Below are positions 45,105-54,421 of a stretch of DNA of 64,000 bases, piece by piece. The position numbers and the translations under genes are program-made. This DNA is from Chitinophagaceae bacterium (GTDB lineage Bacteria; Bacteroidota; Bacteroidia; Chitinophagales; Chitinophagaceae), in contig JAHEZD010000002.1 of assembly GCA_023251255.1 (NCBI GenBank), positions 62,001-126,000 of the forward strand, written 5' to 3'. Each line of letters begins with the position of its first letter. The first letter of the stretch is position 1. The notes under the pieces were generated by a model, which worked only from the letters and a program-made list of their open reading frames with translations, was not told where the DNA came from and ran no database searches.

Positions 45105-45212
45105 CTCGCATTCTGCGTTTAGCATTCAGCGTTCAGCTTTCCGCATTCAGCTTTCCGCGTTCAGCCTTCTGCGTTTAGCTTTCCGCGTTCAGCCTTCTGC
45201 GTTTAGCTTTCC
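45105..45212. repeat. Degenerate TTCAGC/TTTAGC-rich tandem repeat
   Basis: Includes two exact 28-base units at 45153-45180 and 45181-45208 (TTCCGCGTTCAGCC then TTCTGCGTTTAGCT) with degenerate copies before them. The vocabulary matches the 35-bp repeat at 26.4 kb. It lies between mntR and mntH, both read leftward. Confidence 0.85.
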
Positions 45213-45215
45213 GCA

Positions 45216-45881
45216 TCATACCATTTTCACAAACAGCGCTTGCGCCAATTGTTGGCTGATGGTAAAAGCATTCTGCCCCTTTATTTTTATTTCCAGGGAA
45301 TTGTCAAAAGCAAATTTCTTCTTCACTTCCAACTTGGTCCCAATGGCAATATTTTTATGTTTCAGGAGCTCCAGTAATTCTGTGGACTGAATGCCAACAG
45401 AGGAAACTGCAGCCAATTGGTTAACGGGCAGGTCCGTCAGGTTAATTTGTGGTTGTGCTGCCATTTTCCCGTTCACGTCAGGTATGGGGTCGCCATGAGG
45501 GTCAAATTTCGGATACTCCAAGAACGCATCCAGTTTGTCGATCAGCTTCTTGCTGGAAATATGTTCCAGTTCCTCCGCCACTTCATGTACTTCGTCCCAG
45601 CCAAATTGCAGTTTCTCCACCAGGAAGTATTCCCATAGCCTGTGCTTGCGCACGATGCCCAGGGCAATTCTCCTGCCGTCATTGCTCAACCGGAAGCCTT
45701 GGTACTTTTCATAGTTGAGTATTTTTTTCTGCTTCAGTTTTTTGAGCATATCTGTTACTGACGCAGGTTTGGTAGCCAGTTCCTTGGCCACTTCATTGGT
45801 GCTAACGTTTCCGTCTGCTTGCTGCAAGTGGTAAATGGCCTTGATATAATTCTCTTCCGTGACGGATAGATTTATTTCCAC
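45216..45881 (-). CDS. mntR: DtxR/MntR-family metal-dependent regulator
   Basis: A 221-residue repressor. The N-terminal winged helix (TEENYIKAIYHLQQADGNVS, LATKPASVTDMLKKL) is followed by the dimerisation and metal domain (VRKHRLWEYFLVEKLQFGWD, EVAEELEHI) and a C-terminal SH3/FeoA-like domain (LTDLPVNQLAAVSS). This fits manganese or iron sensing. It precedes mntH in the same direction by 190 bases and is preceded by a perfect palindrome, so it likely represses itself and mntH. Confidence 0.92.
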   Translation of the reverse strand: MEINLSVTEENYIKAIYHLQQADGNVSTNEVAKELATKPASVTDMLKKLKQKKILNYEKYQGFRLSNDGRRIALGIVRKHRLWEYFLVEKLQFGWDEVHEVAEELEHISSKKLIDKLDAFLEYPKFDPHGDPIPDVNGKMAAQPQINLTDLPVNQLAAVSSVGIQSTELLELLKHKNIAIGTKLEVKKKFAFDNSLEIKIKGQNAFTISQQLAQALFVKMV

Positions 45882-45886
45882 AAAAA

Positions 45887-45914
45887 AATAATTTTAGACA
45901 AATCTAAAATTATT
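45887..45914. promoter_or_regulatory. Perfect palindromic operator upstream of mntR
   Basis: Arms of 12 bases (AATAATTTTAGA and its reverse complement) surround a 4-base spacer CAAA. It lies 6 bases upstream of the mntR start. The TTTAGA-N4-TCTAAA core resembles DtxR/MntR-type operators, so autoregulation is the natural reading. Confidence 0.8.
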
Positions 45915-46159
45915 TCGTATTCTATCTGCATTATTTTCCAGCAACCTTTTCAGTTGCCCACTGTTCGGTACGTTTTTTGGCCCCGCTAATTCCTGGCCGC
46001 ATTTGTAAATGGCAGATCCGATAGTTGCTGAGGAACAGCAAGCGGTAACGGAAATGCAACAAGCGGTCCGAACTTGGGAACTGCCCATCACCAGCAAGTT
46101 GAATTAATTATTACCCCCAAAAATTATCACCTATTTTTATCGCCTAAAATAAACCTCCT

Positions 46160-47110
46160 ATGCGTAATTGCCTGCTGGCGCTAACGATATTATTGATATG
46201 TTCCTGCAAGGAGAAAAAAGTGGACCTATCAGGTAGTGCGCCTGTAAAAGTGAACGATTTTATTGCAGCCTTCCATCCAATCCAATTGCCTTATGCAGCA
46301 GCGGATACCAGCATCAAAAAAATTGCGGACAGTTTGAGCATCGGCACCAAGGTAATGGAACAGTTTATTCCTGATAGTATCATTAACAGCATTACTGGAA
46401 AAGAAAAAAAGATAGGCATACATCCTATTGGCAGGATAGAGAAGGACAAGGAGATTTATTTACTGGCCAGTTTCGTCATCGGTAAGAAGGTCCACCTGAT
46501 TGCTTTTGTATTGGACAAGAAGAATGTGTTCCTCGCTTCGAAAGAATTATTGACCAATGACAATAATGATGGTTATGTGCATTCACTGGCCATTAATAAA
46601 GAACCCACATTTATTGTTGGCAAGGAGAAGATGGACAGCGAAAAGCAGTTATTGCAGTATACGCGCACCGGTTGGGCCTACAGCAGCGGAACCGGTTTCA
46701 TGGAAGTGGTGAACGAGACCAATGAAGATGTGAAGAAGAACAATACCATCATCAATCCGATAGATACCTTACCAAGGAAGAACAAGTTAAGCGGCAATTA
46801 TGTGCAGGACAGTAAGAACTTCATCTCATTGCGTGATGGCAAGAATGCTTCCACTTATTGGTTCTTCATCCACTTTGAGAAAAGCAATGGCAACTGTACT
46901 GGCGAACTGAAAGGTGAACTGGCAATGAAATCACCTACCACTGCTGTTTACAGCGACAATGGCGACCCATGTATTATTGATTTCACATTCAATGGCAATG
47001 AAATTTCAGTGAAGGAGCAGGGTAGTTGCGGTAACCATCGCGGCATTAAATGTTATTTCAAGGATAGCTACACAAAGAAGAAGGAACCAGTATTGAAGAA
47101 GAAGAAATAA
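46160..47110 (+). CDS. Lipoprotein of unknown function
   Basis: A 316-residue protein with lipobox LLICSC (signal MRNCLLALTILLICSC). The first 130 mature residues (IAAFHPIQLPYAAADTSIKK onward) form one domain. The C-terminal 110 residues (LSGNYVQDSKNFISLRDGKN to GIKCYFKDSY) form a beta-rich lipocalin-like or secretory domain with two conserved-looking cysteines. A Lys-rich tail ends it (KKKEPVLKKKK). No family recognised. Confidence 0.7.
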   Translation: MRNCLLALTILLICSCKEKKVDLSGSAPVKVNDFIAAFHPIQLPYAAADTSIKKIADSLSIGTKVMEQFIPDSIINSITGKEKKIGIHPIGRIEKDKEIYLLASFVIGKKVHLIAFVLDKKNVFLASKELLTNDNNDGYVHSLAINKEPTFIVGKEKMDSEKQLLQYTRTGWAYSSGTGFMEVVNETNEDVKKNNTIINPIDTLPRKNKLSGNYVQDSKNFISLRDGKNASTYWFFIHFEKSNGNCTGELKGELAMKSPTTAVYSDNGDPCIIDFTFNGNEISVKEQGSCGNHRGIKCYFKDSYTKKKEPVLKKKK

Positions 47111-47151
47111 CAACTCCAAATTAATCCAATTTCTTTTATTTTCGTGCCTGT

Positions 47152-47739
47152 ATGAAGAAGATAGAACTGGAAATAGTTGCGCTGAGCCATAGCATTACAC
47201 AAACGCATTCCTATGCCGTGGTTTTGGGTGAAGCAAATGGGTTGCGCCGTTTACCTATTGTGATTGGCGGCTTTGAAGCACAGGCTATAGCTGTGGCATT
47301 GGAACACATGCAACCAAGCAGGCCATTGACACATGACTTGATGAAGAACTTCATGAATGCTTTCAATGTGGAACTGCAGGAAATTGTGATCAGCGATTTG
47401 CAGGAAGGCATTTTCTACTCCAAACTGGTTTGCTATACCGATAATGATACTGTTGAAATTGATAGTAGGACAAGTGATGCACTGGCATTGGCCGTGCGCT
47501 TTGGTTGCCCTATTTATACGTATGAACATATCATTGAAAGTGCAGGTATCCTAATGGAAGATGACAAGGGCAAAAAGAAAAAAGGTGAAGCTGTTGGTAT
47601 TGAAGAAACCGGTGTCAAATGGAATGACCTGAGTGGTATGAGCCTAACGGAACTGGAAACCCTTTTGACTGATGTACTGGAACATGAAGATTATATCAGG
47701 GCCATTGCTATTAGGGATGAAATCAACAAACGCAAGTAA
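47152..47739 (+). CDS. Bifunctional nuclease family (DUF151) protein with UVR motif
   Basis: A 195-residue cytosolic protein. Residues 1-130 match DUF151 (VVLGEANGLRRLPIVIGGFE, SRTSDALALAVRFGCPIYT), known in plants and bacteria as a DNase/RNase-like fold. The C-terminal 35 residues (LTELETLLTDVLEHEDYIRA IAIRDEINKRK) are a UvrB/UvrC-type helical interaction motif. It stands 178 bases before ispE in the same direction. Confidence 0.9.
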   Translation: MKKIELEIVALSHSITQTHSYAVVLGEANGLRRLPIVIGGFEAQAIAVALEHMQPSRPLTHDLMKNFMNAFNVELQEIVISDLQEGIFYSKLVCYTDNDTVEIDSRTSDALALAVRFGCPIYTYEHIIESAGILMEDDKGKKKKGEAVGIEETGVKWNDLSGMSLTELETLLTDVLEHEDYIRAIAIRDEINKRK

Positions 47740-47917
47740 TTCCTGATGGCCGGTCTTTGATTTGGGATATATGATTTGAGAAATGCCGTCAGGTTGGGCA
47801 TGTCTTTGGCGGCAGGCAGGAGGAGGCCTGTTGAAACCGATTCTTTAAATATTGTTTCTTAAAGCCGCCTTCGAGAGCCTAAGACCGACTCCTTATCACC
47901 TAAGTGAACCAACTTGA

Positions 47918-48739
47918 ATGATCCTTTTCCCCAACTGCAAAATAAATCTCGGCCTCAACATTCTCAGGAAAAGGGATGATGGCTTCCATGACCTGGAAAC
48001 AGTTTTTTATCCATTGATGATCAAGGATGCATTGGAATTGGTTCCAAATTCCCAACATCCGGCATCCAGCATCAACTTCTCTTCATCGGGATTCTCCATC
48101 GATGGCGATCCAGCCACCAATCTTTGCGTTAAAGCATTCAACCTGCTCAAAACAGATTTCCCGGAATTGCCGGCTGTTCAAATGCACCTGCACAAAGCCA
48201 TTCCCATGGGTGCAGGCCTTGGTGGTGGCAGTGCAGATGGGGCGTTTGCTTTGAAATTGCTGAATGATAGCTTCAATCTCGATTTATCAACGGAACAACT
48301 GGTTACTTACGCTTTGCAACTGGGAAGCGATTGCCCTTTCTTTATCATTAATCAGCCTTGCTATGCTACGTCAAGGGGAGAAAGAATGACAAAAATTGAA
48401 CTGGACCTTTCTGCTTACAAGTTTGTGGTCGTTAATCCGGGCATACATATAAATACGGGTTGGGCCTTCTCCAATATTGTTCCTTCAGTCCCCAAAAGAT
48501 CAATTCAGGAAACCATCGGGCAGCCCATCTCCACTTGGAAGAATGAATTGACCAACGATTTTGAATTGCCCGTAGCCAAGGAACATCCTGCAATTAGCAG
48601 CATCAAGGAACAGCTTTATGCAGCCGGTGCCGTTTATGCCAGTATGAGTGGAAGCGGCAGCACTGTGTTTGGTATTTTTGAAAAGGAAACCAGTCCCGCT
48701 TTGGATTTTCCATCTTCCTATTTTATGGCAATCGTATAA
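47918..48739 (+). CDS. ispE: 4-(cytidine 5'-diphospho)-2-C-methyl-D-erythritol kinase
   Basis: A 273-residue GHMP kinase of the methylerythritol phosphate pathway to isoprenoids; it phosphorylates CDP-methylerythritol at the 2-hydroxyl. The N-terminal PNCKINLGLNILRKRDDGFH and the glycine-rich PMGAGLGGGSADGA are canonical, and GSGSTVFGIF lies in the C-terminal GHMP domain. Confidence 0.95.
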   Translation: MILFPNCKINLGLNILRKRDDGFHDLETVFYPLMIKDALELVPNSQHPASSINFSSSGFSIDGDPATNLCVKAFNLLKTDFPELPAVQMHLHKAIPMGAGLGGGSADGAFALKLLNDSFNLDLSTEQLVTYALQLGSDCPFFIINQPCYATSRGERMTKIELDLSAYKFVVVNPGIHINTGWAFSNIVPSVPKRSIQETIGQPISTWKNELTNDFELPVAKEHPAISSIKEQLYAAGAVYASMSGSGSTVFGIFEKETSPALDFPSSYFMAIV

Positions 48740-48894
48740 TTCATTTGATTTTTTCTAATTAAGCATGCTGATTTTTGCTTCCTAACAAACGTTTGCGTTG
48801 ATTTATTGAAAATAAATCAGCCCACTTTTATTTATTTTCTGTACTTTCATGGCTGCCTGCCACAATTTTTTAACCCTTTGTTTCTAGGATTACT

Positions 48895-51800
48895 ATGAGT
48901 GAACAAAATGGAAATTGTGGTCTATATGACCCCTCTTTTGAGCATGATGCGTGCGGCATCGGTTTCGTTGCCAATATTAAGGGCAACAAATCCCATCAAC
49001 ATATTTCTGATGCTTTGACTGTATTGGAAAACATGGAACACCGTGGTGCCTGTGGCTGTGAAGCCAATACGGGTGATGGAGCTGGTATCATGTTCCAAAC
49101 ACCCCATGAATTTTTCTTTGACGAGTGCGTGAAGTTGGGTGTCCATCTTCCTGCATTTGGTAGGTATGGTGTGGGCATGTTGTTCTTCCCCAAAGACATC
49201 CGCATTAAGGAAGAATGCAGGGAAATTTTTACAAGAAGTGCGGAGAAGCTGGGGCTGGAAATCCTGGCTTACCGGAAAGTGCCCGTTAATACTTTTGATA
49301 TAGGTCCAACTGCTTTAAGTGTTGAGCCTGAGATTGAACAGGTATTTGTTGTTTGTCCGGACCATATTTCTTCTCCGGAAATTTTTGAAAGGAAATTGTT
49401 CATCCTGAAGAATTATGCCAGCCACACCATCAACAATTCAGTTAGGAAGGACAAGGACGGTATCGGATTCTATGTGGCATCACTTTCTTATAAAACAATT
49501 GTATATAAAGGTCAATTGACCTCCCATCAAGTAAGAAGTTATTTTCCTGACCTCAGCAATAAAAGATTGGTGAGTGCTTTTGGATTGGTGCATTCACGTT
49601 TTGCCACCAATACCTTCCCTTCATGGAAGCTGGCACAACCTTTTAGGTATATAGCACACAATGGAGAGATCAACACTTTGCAGGGCAATTTGAACTGGTT
49701 GAAAACAAGTGAAAAAGGGTTCACCTCCCCCTATTTTTCCAAAGAAGAAATGGACATGCTACTGCCCATCATCTTTGAAGGCCAGAGTGATTCTGCCTGT
49801 TTGGATAATATGATTGAACTGCTTACACTTTGTGGCAGGAGCTTGCCCCATGTAATGATGATGCTGATTCCTGAAGCATGGGATGGTGATGAAACCATGG
49901 ACCCTATAAAGAAAGCTTTCTATGAATTCCATGCAGCATTCCAGGAACCTTGGGATGGGCCTGCATCCATTTCCTTTACAGACGGAAAAATCATTGGCGC
50001 TACGCTTGACAGGAATGGCTTGCGCCCTTCACGTTACTGCGTAACCAATGATGATAGGGTTATCATGGCCAGTGAAACGGGTGCATTGCCTATTGACCAG
50101 AGCATTGTAATTGAAAAGGGAAGATTGCAACCGGGTAAGATGTTTGTGGTGGATATGGAGCAAGGGAAAATTATCAGTGATACGGACCTGAAAGAAAAGA
50201 TCTGCTCACAAAAACCTTATGGTGAGTGGTTGAACAAATACAAGATCCGTTTGGAGGAATTACCCGAACCCAGGGTACTGTTTACCCATTTGGAACATGA
50301 TCAAGTGTTCAAATACCAAAAAGCATTTGGTTACAGTACGGAGGATCTGGAAATGATCATTGCCCCCATGGCCATTGATGGGAAAGAGCCCATTGGCAGT
50401 ATGGGTACCGATGCTCCTTTGGCTGTTCTGAGCGATCAGCCCCAACACTTATCGGCTTATTTCAAGCAATTGTTTGCACAGGTAACCAACCCGCCCATCG
50501 ATCCCATTCGGGAACGTTTGGTAATGAGCTTGGCAACATTCGCCGGTAACAATGGTAATATCCTAATTGAAGACCCGTTGGCCTGCCATAGTGTGGCGTT
50601 GAAGCAGCCTGTGCTCACCAATCATGAACTGGAGAAAATCAGGAGCATAGATACGGGCATCTTCCAAGCAAAGACCCTGCAGACCTATTTCCGTGCAGAT
50701 GGAAAGGAAGGCTCACTGCAAAAAGGCATAGAACGTTTATGCCGTTATGCAACAGACGCTGTGGAGGATGGCTTTGAAGTATTGATTTTAACTGATAGGG
50801 CCATTGATAGCGACCATGCACCAATTCCATCCTTATTGGCTACTGCTGCTGTCCATCACCACCTCATCAGGAAAGGTTACCGCGGTCAAGTAGGTATCAT
50901 TGTCGAAGCCGGTGATGTTTGGGAAGTACACCACTTTGCTTGCCTGATCGGTTTTGGCGCCACAGCCGTCAATCCATACTTGGCCCTGTCTACCATCAGG
51001 GACATGAAGCTGAGCAATAAGTTGCAAACTGAACTGGACGCGGAATATTTGAAGAAGAACTATATCAAAGCAGTGAACGATGGCCTGCTGAAAGTGTTCA
51101 GCAAGATGGGCATTTCCACCTTGCAGTCATACCAAGGCGCACAAATTTTTGAGATCCTTGGTATCAACAAAGAAGTAGTCAATAAATATTTCACCGGCGC
51201 TACTTCCCGCATACAGGGTATGGGACTGGATGAAATTGCCCGTGAAGCTTTGGCAAAACATAAACTTGCTTTCAGCAAAAAGGAAATACCCGTTGAACGC
51301 CTTCCTGTTGGTGGCATCTACCAATGGAAACGCAAAGGGGAGTTCCATTTATTTAACCCAACAACCATCCATTTGTTGCAGCATTCCACCAAAATGAATG
51401 ACTTTGCAACGTTCAAGAAATATACAAAGACCGTTAATGACCAAAGTGAAAGGGCATGTACGCTGCGCAGTATGTTGCAGTTCAAGCGTACCCGCACTGC
51501 TATTTCCATAGATGAGGTGGAACCTGCGGAAAATATCTACAAACGTTTTGCTACAGGTGCCATGAGCTTTGGGTCCATATCGCATGAAGCACATAGCACG
51601 CTTGCCATTGCCATGAACCGCTTGGGTGGAAAAAGCAATACAGGCGAAGGTGGTGAAGATGAAATGCGCTATGGGAAAATGGAGAATGGGGACAGTATGA
51701 GAAGTGCCATCAAACAAGTGGCTTCTGCACGTTTTGGGGTAACCAGTTTATACCTGACCGAGGCGGATGAACTGCAAATCAAAATGGCCCAAGGGGCCAA

Positions 51801-53424
51801 GCCGGGAGAAGGTGGCCAGTTGCCGGGGCATAAAGTAGATGACTGGATTGGCAAAGTGCGCCATTCCACACCTGGAGTAGGATTGATTTCGCCGCCACCG
51901 CACCATGATATTTATAGTATTGAAGACCTGGCCCAGCTAATATCCGATTTGAAGAATGCCAATAGGAAAGCGAGGATCAATGTTAAGCTGGTTTCCAAAG
52001 CTGGTGTTGGAACCATTGCAGCGGGCGTTACCAAAGCGAAAGCAGATGTGGTGCTGATTGCTGGCTTTGATGGTGGTACGGGTGCAAGTCCCATAAGTTC
52101 CATCAAGCATACAGGGCTACCTTGGGAATTGGGCTTGGCAGAAGCACATCAAACACTGGTAAAGAATAAATTGCGCAGCCGTGTGGTGGTACAGGCGGAT
52201 GGCCAAATGAAAACAGGCCGTGATATAGCCATTGCGGCTTTATTGGGTGCCGAGGAATGGGGCGTTGCTACTGCTGCATTGATTGTGGAAGGTTGCATCA
52301 TGATGCGCAAGTGCCATGAAAACACCTGCCCTGTTGGTGTGGCCACGCAGGATCCAACATTGAGGAAGCGTTTTACTGGCGACCCTGACCATGTGGTGAA
52401 CTTCTTCAGGTTCATGGTACAGGAACTCCGTGAAATCATGGCCGAGCTTGGTTTCAGGACAGTGAATGAAATGATTGGCCAAGTGGAGAATTTGGAAGTA
52501 AGGGAAAATATCACCCATTGGAAATATGCCAAGCTGGACCTCTCCCCAATTTTGTACAAGGAGCCAGCTTCGGAATATGTTGGCCTGTACAATAGCGAGG
52601 AGCAGGACCACGGATTGGCCGATGTGCTGGATTGGAAGTTATTGGAAGCTGCCAAGCCAGCTTTGGAGCATCAACAAAAAGTGCATGCTTCTTTCAACAT
52701 CAGGAATATTGACAGGACTGTTGGCACCATCCTTTCCAATGAGTTGACCAAAATTTATCGAAGTGCCGGACTGCCAGAGGATACTATTCACTTTAAGTTT
52801 ACTGGTACTGCTGGCCAAAGTTTTGGTGCATTCAATAACCAGGGCATTACATTGGAACTGGAAGGCGATGCCAATGATTACTTTGGCAAGGGCCTGAGCG
52901 GCGCAAAGCTCATTGCTTATCCCGATAAGAAAGCCACGTTCATTCCAGAAGAGAACATCATCATAGGTAACACTGCTTTTTATGGCGCCACCAGTGGCGA
53001 AGCCTTTATTCGCGGTAAGGCCGGCGAGCGTTTTGCTGTGCGTAATTCAGGGGTAACAGCCGTGGTGGAAGGTACTGGCGACCATGGTTGTGAGTACATG
53101 ACCGGAGGAAGGGTTGTTATTCTTGGGGATACCGGAAGGAACTTTGCAGCAGGTATGAGTGGTGGTATTGCTTATATATATGATGTGAAAAATAGCTTCA
53201 GTAGCAACTGCAACAAGGAGATGGTGGACCTTGATAAAGTAGAGGAGGACGATATTACGGAACTGCACGACCTCATCAAAAAGCATTATCAATACACGGG
53301 GAGTACAGTGGCAAAATTTGTGCTGGACGATTTTGAGAACCAGCTCAAGAATTTCGTGAAAGTATTTCCAAGAGATTACAAGAAAGTGCTACTGAACAAG
53401 AAGAAGAATTTGGTGACGAATTAA
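48895..53424 (+). CDS. gltB: Glutamate synthase, large subunit
   Basis: A 1509-residue enzyme that makes two glutamates from glutamine and 2-oxoglutarate. The N-terminal glutamine amidotransferase domain has the nucleophile in ACGIGFVANI after a short propeptide, as in E. coli. The FMN-binding barrel follows, and the 3Fe-4S ligands are in CIMMRKCHENTCPVG (about residue 1133). The C-terminal beta-helix domain closes the protein (TGGRVVILGDTGRNFAAGMSG). Its partner gltD is 1 kb downstream, separated by an acetyltransferase gene. Confidence 0.97.
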   Translation: MSEQNGNCGLYDPSFEHDACGIGFVANIKGNKSHQHISDALTVLENMEHRGACGCEANTGDGAGIMFQTPHEFFFDECVKLGVHLPAFGRYGVGMLFFPKDIRIKEECREIFTRSAEKLGLEILAYRKVPVNTFDIGPTALSVEPEIEQVFVVCPDHISSPEIFERKLFILKNYASHTINNSVRKDKDGIGFYVASLSYKTIVYKGQLTSHQVRSYFPDLSNKRLVSAFGLVHSRFATNTFPSWKLAQPFRYIAHNGEINTLQGNLNWLKTSEKGFTSPYFSKEEMDMLLPIIFEGQSDSACLDNMIELLTLCGRSLPHVMMMLIPEAWDGDETMDPIKKAFYEFHAAFQEPWDGPASISFTDGKIIGATLDRNGLRPSRYCVTNDDRVIMASETGALPIDQSIVIEKGRLQPGKMFVVDMEQGKIISDTDLKEKICSQKPYGEWLNKYKIRLEELPEPRVLFTHLEHDQVFKYQKAFGYSTEDLEMIIAPMAIDGKEPIGSMGTDAPLAVLSDQPQHLSAYFKQLFAQVTNPPIDPIRERLVMSLATFAGNNGNILIEDPLACHSVALKQPVLTNHELEKIRSIDTGIFQAKTLQTYFRADGKEGSLQKGIERLCRYATDAVEDGFEVLILTDRAIDSDHAPIPSLLATAAVHHHLIRKGYRGQVGIIVEAGDVWEVHHFACLIGFGATAVNPYLALSTIRDMKLSNKLQTELDAEYLKKNYIKAVNDGLLKVFSKMGISTLQSYQGAQIFEILGINKEVVNKYFTGATSRIQGMGLDEIAREALAKHKLAFSKKEIPVERLPVGGIYQWKRKGEFHLFNPTTIHLLQHSTKMNDFATFKKYTKTVNDQSERACTLRSMLQFKRTRTAISIDEVEPAENIYKRFATGAMSFGSISHEAHSTLAIAMNRLGGKSNTGEGGEDEMRYGKMENGDSMRSAIKQVASARFGVTSLYLTEADELQIKMAQGAKPGEGGQLPGHKVDDWIGKVRHSTPGVGLISPPPHHDIYSIEDLAQLISDLKNANRKARINVKLVSKAGVGTIAAGVTKAKADVVLIAGFDGGTGASPISSIKHTGLPWELGLAEAHQTLVKNKLRSRVVVQADGQMKTGRDIAIAALLGAEEWGVATAALIVEGCIMMRKCHENTCPVGVATQDPTLRKRFTGDPDHVVNFFRFMVQELREIMAELGFRTVNEMIGQVENLEVRENITHWKYAKLDLSPILYKEPASEYVGLYNSEEQDHGLADVLDWKLLEAAKPALEHQQKVHASFNIRNIDRTVGTILSNELTKIYRSAGLPEDTIHFKFTGTAGQSFGAFNNQGITLELEGDANDYFGKGLSGAKLIAYPDKKATFIPEENIIIGNTAFYGATSGEAFIRGKAGERFAVRNSGVTAVVEGTGDHGCEYMTGGRVVILGDTGRNFAAGMSGGIAYIYDVKNSFSSNCNKEMVDLDKVEEDDITELHDLIKKHYQYTGSTVAKFVLDDFENQLKNFVKVFPRDYKKVLLNKKKNLVTN

Positions 53425-53710
53425 CTGCCCCGTCAACGGCTAAAGCTTTGACGGTGGTGGTGTTCAGTAGAAGATTTTGATAACCTGCAGAAGGACATCA
53501 ATGAAACATTTGCGGCAAGTTTATCCTGAATGATAGCCAAAGGATTCCATTCATTATCAGAATAGATGAGATCAATTTCCCTTTTCCTTTTAGGAGAAGG
53601 TGCCTGGAAGACGGATATGGCTTTTATCGAAGTGTGGAGAAACGTCAATAATGGAACGTGAGCCTGGCGACGGCTTCAAGCCCTCATAAGCGGTTATAAA
53701 AGTTTAAAAG
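53425..53710. other. Intergenic region with two family A hairpins
   Basis: Holds hairpins at 53428-53460 and 53661-53700. Between them is a fragment with words such as NPLAIIQDKL on the minus strand that does not form a convincing gene. No start or ribosome site is apparent. Confidence 0.5.
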
Positions 53711-54238
53711 ATGAACAGTATTGCCATAAGAAAAGCAACTGAAGAAGACCTGCCACAGATACTGGACATCTATAATCATGTTATCGTCAATACCACAGCC
53801 GTGTACAGCTACAAACCGCACACACTGGAAATGAGGAAAGCTTGGTTTGAGGAAAGGAAAGAAAACAACTTTCCTGTGTTCGTGGCAACAATCGATGGAA
53901 AGATTGTAGGCTTTAGTTCTTATGGAAAGTTCAGGGTTTGGCCAGCTTATAAGTACACAGTGGAGAATTCTGTATATGTGCATGAAAGCTATAGGGGCAG
54001 GGGAATAGCCAAGCAGTTATTGCAAGTGCTGATTGATGATGCCAAGGAAAAGGATTACCATGCCATGATTGCGGGCATTGATTCAAGCAATGAGGTAAGC
54101 ATGAAGCTGCATGGTCAATTTGGTTTTGTGGAAGTGGCCAATTTTAAACAGGTAGGCTTCAAATTTGGCAAATGGCTGGACCTGAAATTCATGGAACTGG
54201 TTTTTGAAACGCCAGCCAATCCAACTGAAGAAGGTTAA
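53711..54238 (+). CDS. GNAT-family N-acetyltransferase (phosphinothricin-type)
   Basis: A 175-residue acetyltransferase. The motif A acetyl-CoA loop is VHESYRGRGIAKQLLQVL; IYNHVIVNTTAVYSYKP, PVFVATIDGKIVGFSSYG and GFVEVANFKQVGFKFGKWLD match the phosphinothricin/methionine-sulfoximine acetyltransferase subfamily. It may detoxify glutamine-synthetase inhibitors or acetylate an unknown amine. It lies between gltB and gltD, with intergenic hairpins on both sides. Confidence 0.88.
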   Translation: MNSIAIRKATEEDLPQILDIYNHVIVNTTAVYSYKPHTLEMRKAWFEERKENNFPVFVATIDGKIVGFSSYGKFRVWPAYKYTVENSVYVHESYRGRGIAKQLLQVLIDDAKEKDYHAMIAGIDSSNEVSMKLHGQFGFVEVANFKQVGFKFGKWLDLKFMELVFETPANPTEEG

Positions 54239-54276
54239 AACCCCGTCAATGGTTTTAACCTTGACGGCGGTTTTGA
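54238..54276. repeat. Dispersed short hairpin repeat (family A), near gltD
   Basis: AACCCCGTCAATGGTTTTAA pairs with CCTTGACGGCGGTT. A further copy in the opposite direction lies at 54319-54355. Both sit between the acetyltransferase and gltD. Confidence 0.75.
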
Positions 54277-54318
54277 GAGGAAATATAAAACAGGAAACAG
54301 GAAATCAATATTCCGAAA

Positions 54319-54355
54319 CAACCGCTGACAGGGCTTAAAGACGCTGTCAGGGTTG
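54319..54355. repeat. Dispersed short hairpin repeat (family A), inverted copy
   Basis: AACCGCTGACAGGGCTTAAA with CGCTGTCAGGGTT. It is the reverse complement of the orientation seen at 3080-3116. Confidence 0.75.
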
Positions 54356-54421
54356 GCAAGCACAAAAACAATCGAACATTCAATTCCCGATAATTCGGGA
54401 GAACTTATAAATTTTTAGAGA

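Noticed and set aside
45894-46097. Minus-strand frame upstream of mntR
   Set aside because: It overlaps the palindromic operator and shows no protein-like pattern.
53433-53648. 71-residue minus-strand frame after gltB
   Set aside because: It runs into a dispersed hairpin and has no recognisable feature.
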